64,000 nucleotides of DNA from Martinezella lusitana (GTDB lineage: Bacteria; Pseudomonadota; Alphaproteobacteria; Rhizobiales; Rhizobiaceae). How positions within the stretch are numbered: the first letter of the stretch is position 1; every line of letters begins with the position of its first letter. Location of the stretch: positions 434,001 through 498,000 of the forward strand of contig NZ_WUEY01000001.1 of the NCBI RefSeq assembly GCF_010668395.1, read 5' to 3'. The position numbers and the translations under genes were made by a program. Shown here piece after piece: positions 54,348-64,000 of the stretch. The notes under the pieces are model-generated. The model ran no database searches. It worked only from the letters and a program-made list of their open reading frames with translations, and was not told the DNA's origin.

Positions 54348-54767
54348 CTAGCCGCCTTCAAACGGGTTTATGAGCTTGAGATCAAGCCCCTCGAAGTCTT
54401 TTGTGTTGCGCGTCGCCAATGTCGCGCCGTTCGTGAGGCAGATTGCGGCGATCATGGCATCTTGCACGGAAATCTGATGGCCCGAACGCTCCCGACGAGC
54501 ACGAATACGACCCGTTTCAATGGCAGAATTTTGATCGAAGCGAAGGATCCTGCCGTGGAACGACGCGAGCAAAGCATTGAAGATCTTCGTGTAGCGATCG
54601 GACTGCGTGCGAAGCAAGAAGCGCTCCGCGCCATAGGATTGCTCCATCACCACGACATCGCAAAGATAGAATTCCGTGCTTGACCGAGCCTTCATCCAGA
54701 CAGTTACATTTTGATCCGGAACAGGTCTTTCCAGCTCAGAAATAACATTCGTATCGAGGACGATCAT
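54348..54767 (-). CDS. PIN-domain toxin (VapC/FitB-like)
   Basis: Probable RNase toxin, 139 residues. The PIN-domain acidic residues are all present: Asp5 (LDTNVISE), Glu42, Asp103 (SVQDAMIAA) and Asp124 (TRNTKDFEG). These bind the catalytic metal. It overlaps the antitoxin gene by ATGA, the usual type II arrangement. FitB-like proteins share the same motif spacing (LDTNVISE). It lies between def and fmt. Confidence 0.88.
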   Translation of the reverse strand: MIVLDTNVISELERPVPDQNVTVWMKARSSTEFYLCDVVVMEQSYGAERFLLRTQSDRYTKIFNALLASFHGRILRFDQNSAIETGRIRARRERSGHQISVQDAMIAAICLTNGATLATRNTKDFEGLDLKLINPFEGG

Positions 54768-55054
54768 TCAAAGTCCTCGACCGGACGGCCGAAGTCCTTC
54801 TTTCGCTCCGCCTCGATTTCTTCCATGATGCGTGCATACTCCGCTGCTGCGGTGTCATTGCCATCATAGAGGATCGGTCTCAGAAGATCCCAAGCCGATG
54901 GTCGAGGGGTCTCCATTTCGGCTTTCTCCGCGATCAAGGCCCTCTGTAAGAGTTCTTTCGCCTCCTCCGAAAGGCTGCGTCCGGTTTGCCTTGCCCGTCT
55001 TGCGATATCCTGCTTCATGGGCTCGGAAATATCGCGAATCAAAAGATCACTCAT
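54764..55054 (-). CDS. Antitoxin (FitA/VapB-like, ribbon-helix-helix)
   Basis: A 96-residue antitoxin. The N-terminal ribbon-helix-helix (LLIRDISEPMKQDIARRARQ, then GRSLSEEAKELLQRAL) binds DNA, and the C-terminal half (RKKDFGRPVEDFE) should wrap the toxin. ATG 55054 has GGAGG before it; the in-frame ATG at 55066 is weaker. The palindromes just upstream are the likely autoregulatory site. Confidence 0.85.
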   Translation of the reverse strand: MSDLLIRDISEPMKQDIARRARQTGRSLSEEAKELLQRALIAEKAEMETPRPSAWDLLRPILYDGNDTAAAEYARIMEEIEAERKKDFGRPVEDFE

Positions 55055-55066
55055 CTGCGCCTCCAT

Positions 55067-55085
55067 TTGATATCAATGATATCAT
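55067..55085. promoter_or_regulatory. Antitoxin operator-like tandem palindromes
   Basis: TTGATATCAA (55067-55076) and ATGATATCAT (55076-55085) are perfect ten-base palindromes sharing one base, 13 bases before the antitoxin start. Their spacing suits two dimers of a ribbon-helix-helix antitoxin. Confidence 0.7.
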
Positions 55086-55119
55086 AGGCGCCCGCAGCTG
55101 ATCTTTCAATGGCGGCCGG

Positions 55120-55635
55120 TCACAGAGCCTTGGACTTGGCGGCCTTGGTGAACTTCTTGATCACCATCTCGCGCTTGAGACGGGAGATGTGGTCGATAAA
55201 CAGCACGCCGTTCAGGTGATCGATCTCATGCTGTACGCAGGTCGCCAGCAAACCCTCAGCCTCGGTGAGCAGTTCCTTGCCGTTGCGGTCCAGATGCTTG
55301 ACGGTGACGCGCGCAGGGCGCTCCACTTCGGCATAGTAATCCGGAATGGAAAGGCAGCCTTCCTCATAGACCGAACGCTCGTCCGACGACGCGACGATCT
55401 CCGGATTGATGAAAACCAGCGGCGTCTTCTCTTCACCTTCGCGCGCGACGTCGATAACAAGCATACGGCGGGGAACGCCGATCTGGATCGCCGCGAGGCC
55501 GATGCCCGGCGCGTCGTACATGGTTTCCAGCATGTCGTCGGCGAGGCGCTGAATTTCGGTATCGATCTGCTCGATGGGCTTGGAAGCCTGGCGGAGCAGC
55601 GGATCGGGCAAAATGATAAGTGGCTTGATCGTCAT
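55120..55635 (-). CDS. def: Peptide deformylase
   Basis: Removes the formyl group from new proteins; it works with fmt. The 171 residues have the three motifs [10 protein letters not shown] (44-53), EGCLSIP with metal-ligand Cys94, and QHEIDHLNG with His136, Glu137 and His140. ATG 55635 has GGGA upstream; ATG 55647 is four codons earlier. It is first in the def-[toxin-antitoxin]-fmt-truA order. Confidence 0.96.
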   Translation of the reverse strand: MTIKPLIILPDPLLRQASKPIEQIDTEIQRLADDMLETMYDAPGIGLAAIQIGVPRRMLVIDVAREGEEKTPLVFINPEIVASSDERSVYEEGCLSIPDYYAEVERPARVTVKHLDRNGKELLTEAEGLLATCVQHEIDHLNGVLFIDHISRLKREMVIKKFTKAAKSKAL

Positions 55636-55821
55636 GACGTTTCCCATAACGCATCTTGTTGTGCGATGGAATCGTCAAGAGGCGGTGAAGCGGTGTTTTT
55701 TCAACGACCGGCGTCAAAGCCGGAGCAAATGGCCCGGAAATTCTGTTCACGTTTTGATCTGGATATTCGCAACAATTTTGCTATGGTGCCGATCTAGAAC
55801 TTCACCAGCGCGCCAGGTTTC

Positions 55822-57000
55822 ATGTCCTTCATCCTCTTCGGCCAAGCCATTTCCACGGTCCAGATCCTGACCGGCCTCGTCATCCTGCTTGTTATCGCGG
55901 TACTCGTCCTTTTCATCCGCAGCAGGGCGCGCGCGGAGGACGACATGCTCGACGCCGAGCATACCATGGCCGCGCTTCTTCGATCGCAGGCGGAGATGCA
56001 GGGCCGGCTCGCCGCCATGGCCGAAGTGTTCGGCTCGCGGCAGGCCGAGCTCAACCAGGCGATCGGCCAGCGTCTGGACGGCATGTCGCAACGGGTGACG
56101 GCGACGATCGGCGAGCAGACGCGCTCGACGCATGAAAACCTGCGCCGGCTGCAGGAGAGGCTTGCCGTCATCGATGCGGCGCAGACCAATATCCAGTCGC
56201 TGGCGAAGGATGTCGTCGGGCTGCAGGCCATCCTTTCCAACAAGCAGACGCGCGGCGCCTTCGGCCAGGCACGCATGGAGACCATCGTCGCCGATGGACT
56301 GCCGATGGGCGCCTATGCCTTCCAGCCGACGCTTTCGAACGGCTCGCGGCCGGACTGCACCATTCGCATGCCGAACGGCTCGCCGCCGCTGGTTATCGAT
56401 GCCAAGTTTCCGCTGGAAGCGTGGAACGCCATTCGCAGCGCCGCCAGCCCGGAACATGGCAAGATCGCAGCCCAACAGTTCCGCCGGGATCTGGAACTGC
56501 ATATTCGCGACATCTCGGAGAAATATCTCATCCCGAGCGAAACGCAGGACACGGCCTTTCTCTTCGTGCCCTCCGAATCCATCTTCGCCGAGATTCACGA
56601 GAACTTCGAGGCGATCGTGCAGAAGGCGCAGCGCGCCCGCATCGTCATCGTCTCGCCTTCGCTGCTGATGCTGTCGATCCAGGTGATCCAGGCAGTGCTG
56701 AAGGATCAGCGCATGCGCGAGCAGGCGCATGTCATCCAAAGCGAAGTCGCGCATCTGATGGACGATCTTTCCCGGCTGGATGAGCGGGTGCGCAAGCTCC
56801 AAGGCCATTTTGCCATGGCGCAGAAGGATGTCGACATGATCGTCACCTCGGCCGACAAGCTGGCAAGGCGGGGCGAGAGGATCGAGGCGCTGGAGTTCGA
56901 GGCCGCGAAAGAGCCTGCGAAGACGCGTGCCGAAGAGAAACCAAAGCCGGTCGATAACCGCACGAGCCAACTCAAGCTGAGGGTGGTTGACGAAGACTGA
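55822..57000 (+). CDS. rmuC: DNA recombination protein RmuC homologue
   Basis: A 392-residue protein of the RmuC family, which limits inversions at repeats in E. coli. TM helix at about 13-32, then a long coiled coil (about 35-130), then the nuclease-like domain with RGAFGQARMETIV, SPPLVIDAKFPLEAW and DTAFLFVPSESIFAEIHE. It is divergent from def. The membrane anchor suggests action at the inner membrane. Confidence 0.9.
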   Translation: MSFILFGQAISTVQILTGLVILLVIAVLVLFIRSRARAEDDMLDAEHTMAALLRSQAEMQGRLAAMAEVFGSRQAELNQAIGQRLDGMSQRVTATIGEQTRSTHENLRRLQERLAVIDAAQTNIQSLAKDVVGLQAILSNKQTRGAFGQARMETIVADGLPMGAYAFQPTLSNGSRPDCTIRMPNGSPPLVIDAKFPLEAWNAIRSAASPEHGKIAAQQFRRDLELHIRDISEKYLIPSETQDTAFLFVPSESIFAEIHENFEAIVQKAQRARIVIVSPSLLMLSIQVIQAVLKDQRMREQAHVIQSEVAHLMDDLSRLDERVRKLQGHFAMAQKDVDMIVTSADKLARRGERIEALEFEAAKEPAKTRAEEKPKPVDNRTSQLKLRVVDED

Positions 57001-57102
57001 TCGCTTCGGCAGTGTCGCGCCCAATCGATGCATGATCCCAAAAGACAGAGAGCAGCCTTCGGGCAGGATCACGCAGGATCAACGCCCAGGGCAGGATATC
57101 GC

Positions 57103-58002
57103 ATGATCACTATTTTCGGCTCCATCAACATGGATCTCATCGCCACAACGGATCGCTTGCCGAAGCCGGGAGAAACCGTCGCCGGCAACGGCTTTTCCAC
57201 CGCCGCGGGCGGCAAGGGCGCCAATCAGGCGCTGGCCGCGCGCCGCGCCGGCGCAACGGTCCGCCTCAGCGGCGCCGTCGGCAATGACGGCTTTGCCGAG
57301 CCCGCGCTTGCCCTGCTCGATGCAGCCGGCACCGATCTTTCCGCCGTCAGGCGCGTCTCCGAGCCGACCGGCACGGCCCTCATCCTGGTGGGTGGCGACG
57401 GCGAGAACATGATTGCCGTCGTTCCCGGCGCCAACGGCACGAATACGAGCGACGACGCCACCGCCGCCGTTGCCGCGCTGAACCCGGGCGATACGCTGAT
57501 GCTGCAGTTCGAAATCCCGGTCGCCGCCGTCGAAACGGCACTGAATGCCGCAAAGGCGAAGGGTGTGCGCACGGTGCTCAATCTCGCGCCGCTGATTCCG
57601 GAGGCCGCTCGCCTCGGCCGGCTTGCCGAGATCGTCATCGCCAACGAGACCGAATTCGAAAGACTGGCCGGCCAGGACAACATGTCGGCATCCGAGCGAG
57701 AGGCAGCCCTCGTCCGCCTGCACGGAGAGACCGGCCAGACGCTGATCGTGACGCTCGGCGGCGACGGCGTCATCGCCATCCGCGACGGCGAGCTTTCGCG
57801 CGCCAAGGGTCTCGTCATCGAGCCGGTCGATACGGTCGGCGCCGGCGACACGTTCTGCGGCTACTTCGCCGCAAGTCTCGATCAGGGCCTGGATTTTCAC
57901 GCCAGCCTGCGCAGGGCCGCCGTGGCAGGTTCGCTCGCCTGCCTGAAGCCGGGTGCTCAACCGTCCATTCCGGTCGCGAGCGAAGTCGCCGAGAAGCTTT
58001 AA
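57103..58002 (+). CDS. rbsK: Ribokinase
   Basis: PfkB-family kinase, 299 residues, making ribose-5-phosphate. The start ITIFGSINMDLI and GGKGANQALAARRAG are ribokinase-specific, and DTVGAGDTFCGYF carries the catalytic Asp. ATG 57103 begins the conserved part; an upstream in-frame start at 57028 adds 25 atypical residues. No ribose transporter is adjacent; the nucleoside hydrolase 2.6 kb away could supply ribose. Confidence 0.9.
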   Translation: MITIFGSINMDLIATTDRLPKPGETVAGNGFSTAAGGKGANQALAARRAGATVRLSGAVGNDGFAEPALALLDAAGTDLSAVRRVSEPTGTALILVGGDGENMIAVVPGANGTNTSDDATAAVAALNPGDTLMLQFEIPVAAVETALNAAKAKGVRTVLNLAPLIPEAARLGRLAEIVIANETEFERLAGQDNMSASEREAALVRLHGETGQTLIVTLGGDGVIAIRDGELSRAKGLVIEPVDTVGAGDTFCGYFAASLDQGLDFHASLRRAAVAGSLACLKPGAQPSIPVASEVAEKL

Positions 58003-58196
58003 AGATAAAATTTCGTAAGCATTGCGAAGCGCAATTAATTAAATTTTTGCGCTTCCGTATCATTCTCCTCTGGCCTGACGTGCACGGCCTTTCGGCTCCG
58101 GCAGGAATTTTCACGGCGGCCCCATGACAGGGCCATCCTGTGCCGACTTTGCATCCGGATAATGTCTATCCGACGCATCGCATTTTCGAGGAAATG

Positions 58197-60542
58197 ATGT
58201 TCATCTTTCGTATGAAGTCGCTTGCGGCCAAGCTGATCTTGGTCACCGGGCTGGCGATCGCGCTCGTCTTGCTGGTTTCCAACTTTTTGCTGATTTCACA
58301 GACCCGCGACCGTGTCGAAGCGCTGACAATGGATCAGGCCAATACCGAGGCCAAATCCATTTCAAACGAGATCGCCGCCAATCTCGGCGAAATGGCCAGC
58401 GCTGCCCGTTCCATGGCTGCCATCATCGGCCGCGGCCACGAAGGGCATACCTTCGATCGCAAGGGTATCATCAACATCCTCAAGGCGAACGTAGAACAGA
58501 ACGCCTTTGCCTTCGGCAGCTGGTTCTGCGAGCAGCTCGGCGCGCTGGACGGCAAGACGACGGAACTTGCCAACAACAAGGATGAAGGCGTCAACGACAA
58601 GGGTGCCTTTTCACCCTACTGGTCCAAGACGAAGGACGGCGGCATCCAGTTCTCGACCTTCGACAACGACTATACGGCCGCCTGGTGGAAGCTTGCCGCC
58701 GACAGCGGCAAGGGCGCGATCACGCCGCCCTACCTGGCACAGGGCACCGACGTTCCGACGACCATGAGCTCGATCGCCTACCCAGTCATGTCCGGCGGCA
58801 AGATGATCGGCGTCGCAGGCGTCGATATCTCTCTCAACTCGCTCTACACGAAGCTCCAGAAGCTGCATCCATTCGGCTCGGGCCGCGTGCTGCTGGTCTC
58901 CCAGGACAACAAGTGGCTGGTCGCCCCGACCGCCGACCTGCTGATGAAGGATTATAACGGCGCGGGCACCGACGTCATCAAGGCGGCGCTGAGCTCCTCC
59001 TCCGCAAGCATCCTCAAGAACCTTTCCGAAAACGGCGGCGAAGAATTCGACCGCGTCGTCTACCCCTTCGCCGTTCCCGGCCTCAACGCGACCTGGGTCG
59101 TCCTCATCGACGTTCCTCACAGCGCGATCGCCGCACCGGTGCAGGATCAGACCTACACGATGATTATCGCCGGCATCCTCGTGCTGGGCGCCGTCATGCT
59201 CGCTCTTTACGTCGCCGTGCGCGGCTTCGTGCAGAAGCCGCTCGCCGGCCTTATCGCGAGCGTCAACCGCCTCAGCGCCGGCAACTACGCCGAGCCGGTC
59301 GCCGGTCAGGCGCGTGCCGACGAAGTCGGTTCGGTCGCCAAGGCGCTCGAAGGCTTCCGCTTCGCGCTCGCCGACACCAAGCGTCTGGAAGGCGAAGCCA
59401 ATGATCAGCGTCTGGCTGCCGAGGGCGAACGCCGCCGCTCGGAAACCGAGCGCAACGAGAGCGTCACGCTGCAACGTCATATCGTCAGCATTCTCGGCCA
59501 TAGCCTCGCCGAGCTCTCGAAGGGCAACCTCAACCACCGGATAGCCGACGACTTCCCGGGCGAGTACGCCCAGCTCAAGCAGGACTTCAATGCCGCGCTT
59601 GCCAGCCTCGAGGAGACCGTCCACACCGTCAATGTTAGCGTTGGCAACATCGGCAGCGGCACCGGCGAAATCAGCACCAGCGCGTCGGACCTCGCCCGCC
59701 GCACCGAGCAGCAGGCGGCAAGCCTCGAAGAGACTGCGGCAGCCCTCAACGAGCTTACCGCGCAGGTCAATTCCAGCGCCGAGAATGCCCGCACGGCGGC
59801 AAGCAGCGTCAATGCCGCATCCGAGGACGCCGAGCATTCCGGCGAGATCGTCCAGAGGGCCATTGCCTCCATGCATGGCATCGAGCAATCGTCGCAGGAA
59901 GTTTCGCGCATCATCAGCGTTATCGACGAGATCGCCTTCCAGACCAACCTGCTTGCATTGAACGCCGGCGTCGAAGCCGCCCGTGCCGGTGAAGCTGGCA
60001 AGGGCTTTGCGGTCGTCGCGCAGGAAGTGCGCGAACTGGCCCAGCGCTCGGCCAACGCCGCCAAGGAGATCAAGACCCTGATCAATACCTCGGCGGGTCA
60101 GGTCAAGGAAGGCGTGGATCTGGTCGGCCGCGCAGGCGATGCCCTGCACAAGATCGCCCAGCAGGTGATGGAGATCAACGGATTGATCCGCCAGATCTCC
60201 GCTTCCGCAAGCGAGCAGGCAATCGGGCTGAAGGAAATCAACTCGGCCATGAACCAGATGGATCAGGTGACCCAGCAGAACGCCGCGATGGTCGAGGAGA
60301 CCACCGCTTCCAGCGTGGCGCTCGCCGAGGAAGCCCAGACCCTGAGAACGCTCGTCGCGCGCTTCCGCACCGCGGGCGCCATTCAGGACAATGCCAGCGC
60401 ATTGCGGGCGACAGCCCAGCAGATGCGGGCTCCGGCGGCTCCCCGCAGGGCTGCAGCGCCCGTGGCCGCGCCGGCACGCAGGGCCATTCCCCAGACCCAG
60501 GGCGCCAATGCCCTGGCACAGGACGACTGGGAAGAATTCTGA
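58197..60542 (+). CDS. Methyl-accepting chemotaxis protein with Cache sensor
   Basis: A 781-residue chemoreceptor. TM1 is near 9-31, and a dCache-type periplasmic domain (about 40-310) carries [18 protein letters not shown] and [22 protein letters not shown]2 is near 325-345, then HAMP and the signalling domain ([35 protein letters not shown]). It ends in DDWEEF, a CheR-tether-like tail like the other receptor's. I chose ATG 58197 with GAGGA upstream; the frame opens at 58140. Cache domains often bind amino acids or organic acids. Confidence 0.9.
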   Translation: MFIFRMKSLAAKLILVTGLAIALVLLVSNFLLISQTRDRVEALTMDQANTEAKSISNEIAANLGEMASAARSMAAIIGRGHEGHTFDRKGIINILKANVEQNAFAFGSWFCEQLGALDGKTTELANNKDEGVNDKGAFSPYWSKTKDGGIQFSTFDNDYTAAWWKLAADSGKGAITPPYLAQGTDVPTTMSSIAYPVMSGGKMIGVAGVDISLNSLYTKLQKLHPFGSGRVLLVSQDNKWLVAPTADLLMKDYNGAGTDVIKAALSSSSASILKNLSENGGEEFDRVVYPFAVPGLNATWVVLIDVPHSAIAAPVQDQTYTMIIAGILVLGAVMLALYVAVRGFVQKPLAGLIASVNRLSAGNYAEPVAGQARADEVGSVAKALEGFRFALADTKRLEGEANDQRLAAEGERRRSETERNESVTLQRHIVSILGHSLAELSKGNLNHRIADDFPGEYAQLKQDFNAALASLEETVHTVNVSVGNIGSGTGEISTSASDLARRTEQQAASLEETAAALNELTAQVNSSAENARTAASSVNAASEDAEHSGEIVQRAIASMHGIEQSSQEVSRIISVIDEIAFQTNLLALNAGVEAARAGEAGKGFAVVAQEVRELAQRSANAAKEIKTLINTSAGQVKEGVDLVGRAGDALHKIAQQVMEINGLIRQISASASEQAIGLKEINSAMNQMDQVTQQNAAMVEETTASSVALAEEAQTLRTLVARFRTAGAIQDNASALRATAQQMRAPAAPRRAAAPVAAPARRAIPQTQGANALAQDDWEEF

Positions 60543-60565
60543 GCCGACCCGGCTTGAGTGAATGA

Positions 60566-60600
60566 AAAGGCCGCCGGATTGCTCCGGCGGCCTTTTTCTT
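60566..60600 (+). terminator. Terminator of the Cache chemoreceptor gene
   Basis: AAAGGCCGCCGG (60566-60577) and CCGGCGGCCTTT (60584-60595), with T-rich tail TTTTTCTT. The twelve-pair stem also faces the convergent nucleoside hydrolase gene. Confidence 0.92.
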
Positions 60601-60608
60601 GGCCATGA

Positions 60609-61553
60609 TCAGATGCGGGCGAACCGTTCGGTCAGCAGCGCGAAGAAGCCATCGGCATCGACATCGCGCATGACCTTGGCGTTCCGCTTGCGGTCGGTGA
60701 CATGCCACCAGTCGACCACGGTCATCCCCACGGTCAGCTCCGAGGTCACCTCGATCTCGACGTTGCACTCGCGTCCCTTGAAAAGCTCAGGCTTCAGCAG
60801 ATAGGCAACCACGGTCGGGTCATGCAGCGGGCCGCCGTCGGAGCCATATTTCTCGATATCGAAGCGCTCGAAGAATTCCAGCATCTCGGCCATGGCCTTT
60901 GCAGGCGGGGTGCCGACAGCGGCGATACGGGCGACACGATCCTTGCGCGTCAGCAGCTTGTGCGTGACGTCGAGCGGCATCATGACGATCGGCACGCCGG
61001 AGCGGAACACGATATCGGCCGCTTCGGGGTCGACATAGATGTTGAATTCGGCCGCCGGCGTGATGTTGCCGCCCTCGAAGAAGCCGCCACCCATCATCAC
61101 CAGCTCGCGCACGCGCGCGACGATGTCCGGCGCCTTCTGGAAGGCCAGCGCCACATTGGTCAGCGGCCCCAGCGTGCAGAGCGTGACCGCGCCTTCCGGC
61201 TGGCTGCGCAGCGTGTCGATGATGAAGTCGACGGCGTGGCCCGGCTGCAGTTCCATGGTCGGTTCCGACAGATCGGGACCATCGAGGCCGGTCTTGCCAT
61301 GCACATGCTCGGCGGTGACCAGCTTGCGCTTGAGCGGCGCATCCGCGCCGGCGAAAACCTTGACGTCGCGCCGATTGCAGAGTTCGCAGACAATGCGGGC
61401 ATTGCGGCTCGTCATTCGCAGCGGCACGTTGCCGGCAACCGTCGTGATGCCGAGCACGTCGATCTCCTCGCGGCTGCCGAAGGCGAGAAAGATCGCCGCG
61501 GCGTCGTCCTGACCAGGGTCGGTATCGATGATGATTTTTCTGGGTTCGGTCAT
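60609..61553 (-). CDS. Inosine-uridine-preferring nucleoside hydrolase
   Basis: Splits ribonucleosides to base and ribose. The 314 residues carry the calcium-binding signature DTDPGQDDA (10-18), TVAGNVPL, the central LGPLTNVALAF and MGGGFFEGGNITPAAEFNIYVDP, and the late Asp in LHDPTVV. The ribose product can enter metabolism through rbsK. ATG 61553 has GGAGG upstream; longer frames run into non-coding sequence. Confidence 0.92.
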   Translation of the reverse strand: MTEPRKIIIDTDPGQDDAAAIFLAFGSREEIDVLGITTVAGNVPLRMTSRNARIVCELCNRRDVKVFAGADAPLKRKLVTAEHVHGKTGLDGPDLSEPTMELQPGHAVDFIIDTLRSQPEGAVTLCTLGPLTNVALAFQKAPDIVARVRELVMMGGGFFEGGNITPAAEFNIYVDPEAADIVFRSGVPIVMMPLDVTHKLLTRKDRVARIAAVGTPPAKAMAEMLEFFERFDIEKYGSDGGPLHDPTVVAYLLKPELFKGRECNVEIEVTSELTVGMTVVDWWHVTDRKRNAKVMRDVDADGFFALLTERFARI

Positions 61554-61781
61554 GTCTGTGATATCCTCCGGTGCAGATCGAGAGGCTTTGTCGCGAGTCC
61601 GGTCAGGCTTTGTCAAGCGCTCGGGCGTCATGTCACCAAACGATTCTTCCTTGCACGATTCGATCTCGCAAATGCGAAGACGCGACGCCTTGCACTCAAA
61701 GGCGCGTACTCCCATATTAGCGACAACCGGGTGCTGAAAATCAGGTCCGGAACGGTCGCTTGACGCCAAGGACTTGAGACG

Positions 61782-62213
61782 ATGAGCCGGATGACTCCCT
61801 TTGCCAGCCCGCTGCTTCTGGGCTTCGACACCATGGAAAAGACACTGGAGCGGATTTCCAAGGCCAGTGACGGTTATCCTCCCTACAATATCGAGCGGAT
61901 GCGTGCGGACCGCCTGTCCGGCGAGCCGGAACGCCTGCGCATCACGCTGGCCGTGGCCGGTTTTTCAGAAGACGAGCTTGATATCACGACGGAAGAAAAC
62001 CAGCTCCTGATCCGCGGCCGCCAGATCGAACAGGCCGAGCGCGACTATCTTTACCGCGGCATTGCCGCCCGCCAGTTCCAGCGCGTCTTCGTTCTTGCCG
62101 ACGGCATGCAGGTGCTCGGCGCCGTATTGAAGAACGGCTTGCTTTCCGTCGACCTCATTCGGCCGGAACCGGATCGCATAGTAAAGAAAATTAACATTTC
62201 GGTCTCACAGTAG
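61782..62213 (+). CDS. Hsp20 small heat-shock protein
   Basis: A 143-residue alpha-crystallin chaperone that holds unfolding proteins. The core (about 35-135) has PPYNIERMRADRLSGEPERLRITLAVAGFSEDEL, and the barrel end NGLLSVDLIRPEP. The variable N-terminus (FASPLLLGFDTMEK) is typical of the IbpA/HspH class in rhizobia. It is followed by a DUF1150 gene, a pairing conserved in Rhizobiales. Heat regulation is likely. Confidence 0.92.
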   Translation: MSRMTPFASPLLLGFDTMEKTLERISKASDGYPPYNIERMRADRLSGEPERLRITLAVAGFSEDELDITTEENQLLIRGRQIEQAERDYLYRGIAARQFQRVFVLADGMQVLGAVLKNGLLSVDLIRPEPDRIVKKINISVSQ

Positions 62214-62258
62214 GACAACGGCTTACTGCCGTTGGTCCCTCATACTGGAGGTACGAGT

Positions 62259-62516
62259 ATGTTATTGAAAGAAGCCACCGCCCGCCTAACCGAATCCGAG
62301 CTCGCCAATATCGGCGCCGGCGAGGTTGCCTATATCAGAAAAATGGATTGGTCCGAAGTATCCCGCTGCTTCCCGGAAGCGCCGAGCATCGACCCCGATG
62401 TCGATCTCTGGGCACTCTTCGGTGCCGACGGCACGCCGATCCTGCTGACCGACAATCGTTCCAGCACCTTCTATCGTGCTGCCGAAGATGAATTGAAGAC
62501 GGTCAGTCTGCACTGA
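62259..62516 (+). CDS. DUF1150 family protein
   Basis: A small 85-residue protein of the DUF1150 family: ANIGAGEVAYIRKM, then DLWALFGADGTPILLTD. It sits 45 bases after hsp20, as in many Rhizobiales. ATG 62259 has GGAGG eight bases before it; the frame from 62232 is not needed. Function unknown; the constant pairing suggests a part in the heat response. Confidence 0.85.
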   Translation: MLLKEATARLTESELANIGAGEVAYIRKMDWSEVSRCFPEAPSIDPDVDLWALFGADGTPILLTDNRSSTFYRAAEDELKTVSLH

Positions 62517-62679
62517 CCACAAGCGTCGCCAAGCGGTGAACGTCACCGCTTGCAAGGACCGCATCGGACCGGCCTCTGCTTCTTCGACGCATGCGCATGA
62601 TCCAGACCGCCTCGAACGGCGGTCCAGACGAGATGATGCGATCACTGATATCTCAAATTTTCGCCCCAAGAACGAGCGA

Positions 62680-63377
62680 TCAGACCTTCCTGAAGGTCAG
62701 ATAGGCGGATGAGCGTCCTTCGCGCCGGGCCTTCGCCTCATAGCGCGTGCTCGGCCAGCCTTCGTAGGGCGTCAGCCAATCGGCGGCATTCCGGGCAGTC
62801 CACTCGAAGCCGCCATGCGCCTGGCAATGCTGCAGCGTCCAATTGACATAGGTGTCGATATCGGAGGCGAAGCAGAAGAGCGCGCCGGGCTTGAGGACGC
62901 GATGGAAGCGGGCCAGATTGACCTGCGAAACGAAGCGGCGCTTCCAGTGTTTCTTCTTCGGCCAGGGATCGGGATAGAGCAGATCGATCTGGTCGAGGCA
63001 GCCGTCCGGCAGCCAATCCAGCACCTGCGTCGCGTCGTCATTGTAGACCCGGATATTGTGCGCACCGGCGTCATCGACGCGCGCAAGCAGCTTCTGCATG
63101 GAATTCACGAAGGGTTCCACGCCGATGAAGCCGGTCTTCGGCTGCTCCAGCGCCCTGTGAATCAGATGCTCTCCACCGCCGAAGCCGATCTCCAGGCGCA
63201 GACGTTCTGTCGGCACCGGGAAGAGATCGTTCAGCGGCTGCGGCGCCGGGGCGGAAAGATCGACGATATACCGCGGCAGCAATGCTTCCAGCTTTTCAGC
63301 CTGCTGGCCGCGCAAGGCCTTACCCTTGCGCCGGCCGAAGAATGCTTCCGTCGCCCGCGACCGGCGCTCGGTATCGA

Positions 63378-63381
<4 letters not shown>
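62680..63381 (-). CDS. trmB: tRNA (guanine-N7-)-methyltransferase
   Basis: Methylates G46 in tRNA variable loops. The 233 residues have [12 protein letters not shown] (SAM site), [15 protein letters not shown], and the family hallmark [17 protein letters not shown]. The start overlaps the metK stop (ATGA), so it is coupled to metK, which makes its SAM substrate. Confidence 0.95.

Positions 63382-64000
<619 letters not shown>

Noticed and set aside
58611..60149. A 512-codon minus-strand frame opposite the Cache chemoreceptor gene
   Set aside because: Antisense shadow; the plus strand carries a complete chemoreceptor with all signalling motifs.

Overview
The window is a stretch of chromosome from a fast-growing rhizobium (Rhizobiales, most like the Rhizobium leguminosarum/etli/tropici group). 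The evidence is the GC-rich codon use, the fructose ABC locus frcBCAK with frcR, the pgi-frk neighbourhood, rhizobial palindromic intergenic repeats, the hsp20-DUF1150 pair, the rpmH-rnpA-yidC-engB-argB order and the trmB-metK junction. It is mostly ordinary core and accessory chromosome. I see no rRNA, CRISPR array, prophage or intact insertion sequence.

Layout. 1-4.6 kb: a cut-off LysR-type regulator divergent from an OsmF/YehZ-type quaternary-amine ABC transporter. 4.6-8.2 kb: small stress and metabolism genes, then fadD with an operator-like palindrome. 8.2-16.6 kb: pgi, frk, pyrE, a TetR-controlled NmrA/DUF1772 cassette, a diguanylate cyclase and pyrC. 16.6-22.2 kb: frcBCAK opposite frcR-fucU, a high-affinity fructose uptake module. 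22.4-25.8 kb: a hydroxyproline-epimerase-like enzyme of the Ser/Cys type, an SDR protein lacking its catalytic lysine, and a lipoprotein hydrolase. 25.9-26.03 kb: a small RNA gene with three CCUCCUCCC-loop hairpins. 26.3-34.3 kb: an accessory patchwork of aldo/keto reductases, TetR and MarR regulators, a phospholipid-methyltransferase-like enzyme, an SDR, a BA14K-like exported protein and a 14-TM drug exporter.

34.3-38.6 kb: an IS5-family remnant, tRNA-Arg(ACG), an orphan histidine kinase and a chemoreceptor. 39.0-42.2 kb: rpmH-rnpA-yidC-engB (ribosome, RNase P, membrane insertion, GTPase). 42.3-44.2 kb: ECF sigma factor, RskA-like anti-sigma factor and a secreted fasciclin protein, which resembles the mycobacterial SigK module. 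44.4-55.6 kb: argB, small metabolic genes, dapD-dapE, a broken arsC, and def-fmt-truA interrupted by a FitAB/VapBC-type toxin-antitoxin pair. 55.8-64 kb: rmuC, rbsK, a second chemoreceptor, a nucleoside hydrolase, hsp20-DUF1150, trmB and the 3' part of metK.

The most notable items are the CCUCCUCCC small RNA, the Ser/Cys racemase next to a catalytically degenerate SDR, the sigma/anti-sigma/fasciclin locus, and the toxin-antitoxin pair inside the def-fmt operon. All family assignments rest on reading translated motifs by eye; no database search was run.
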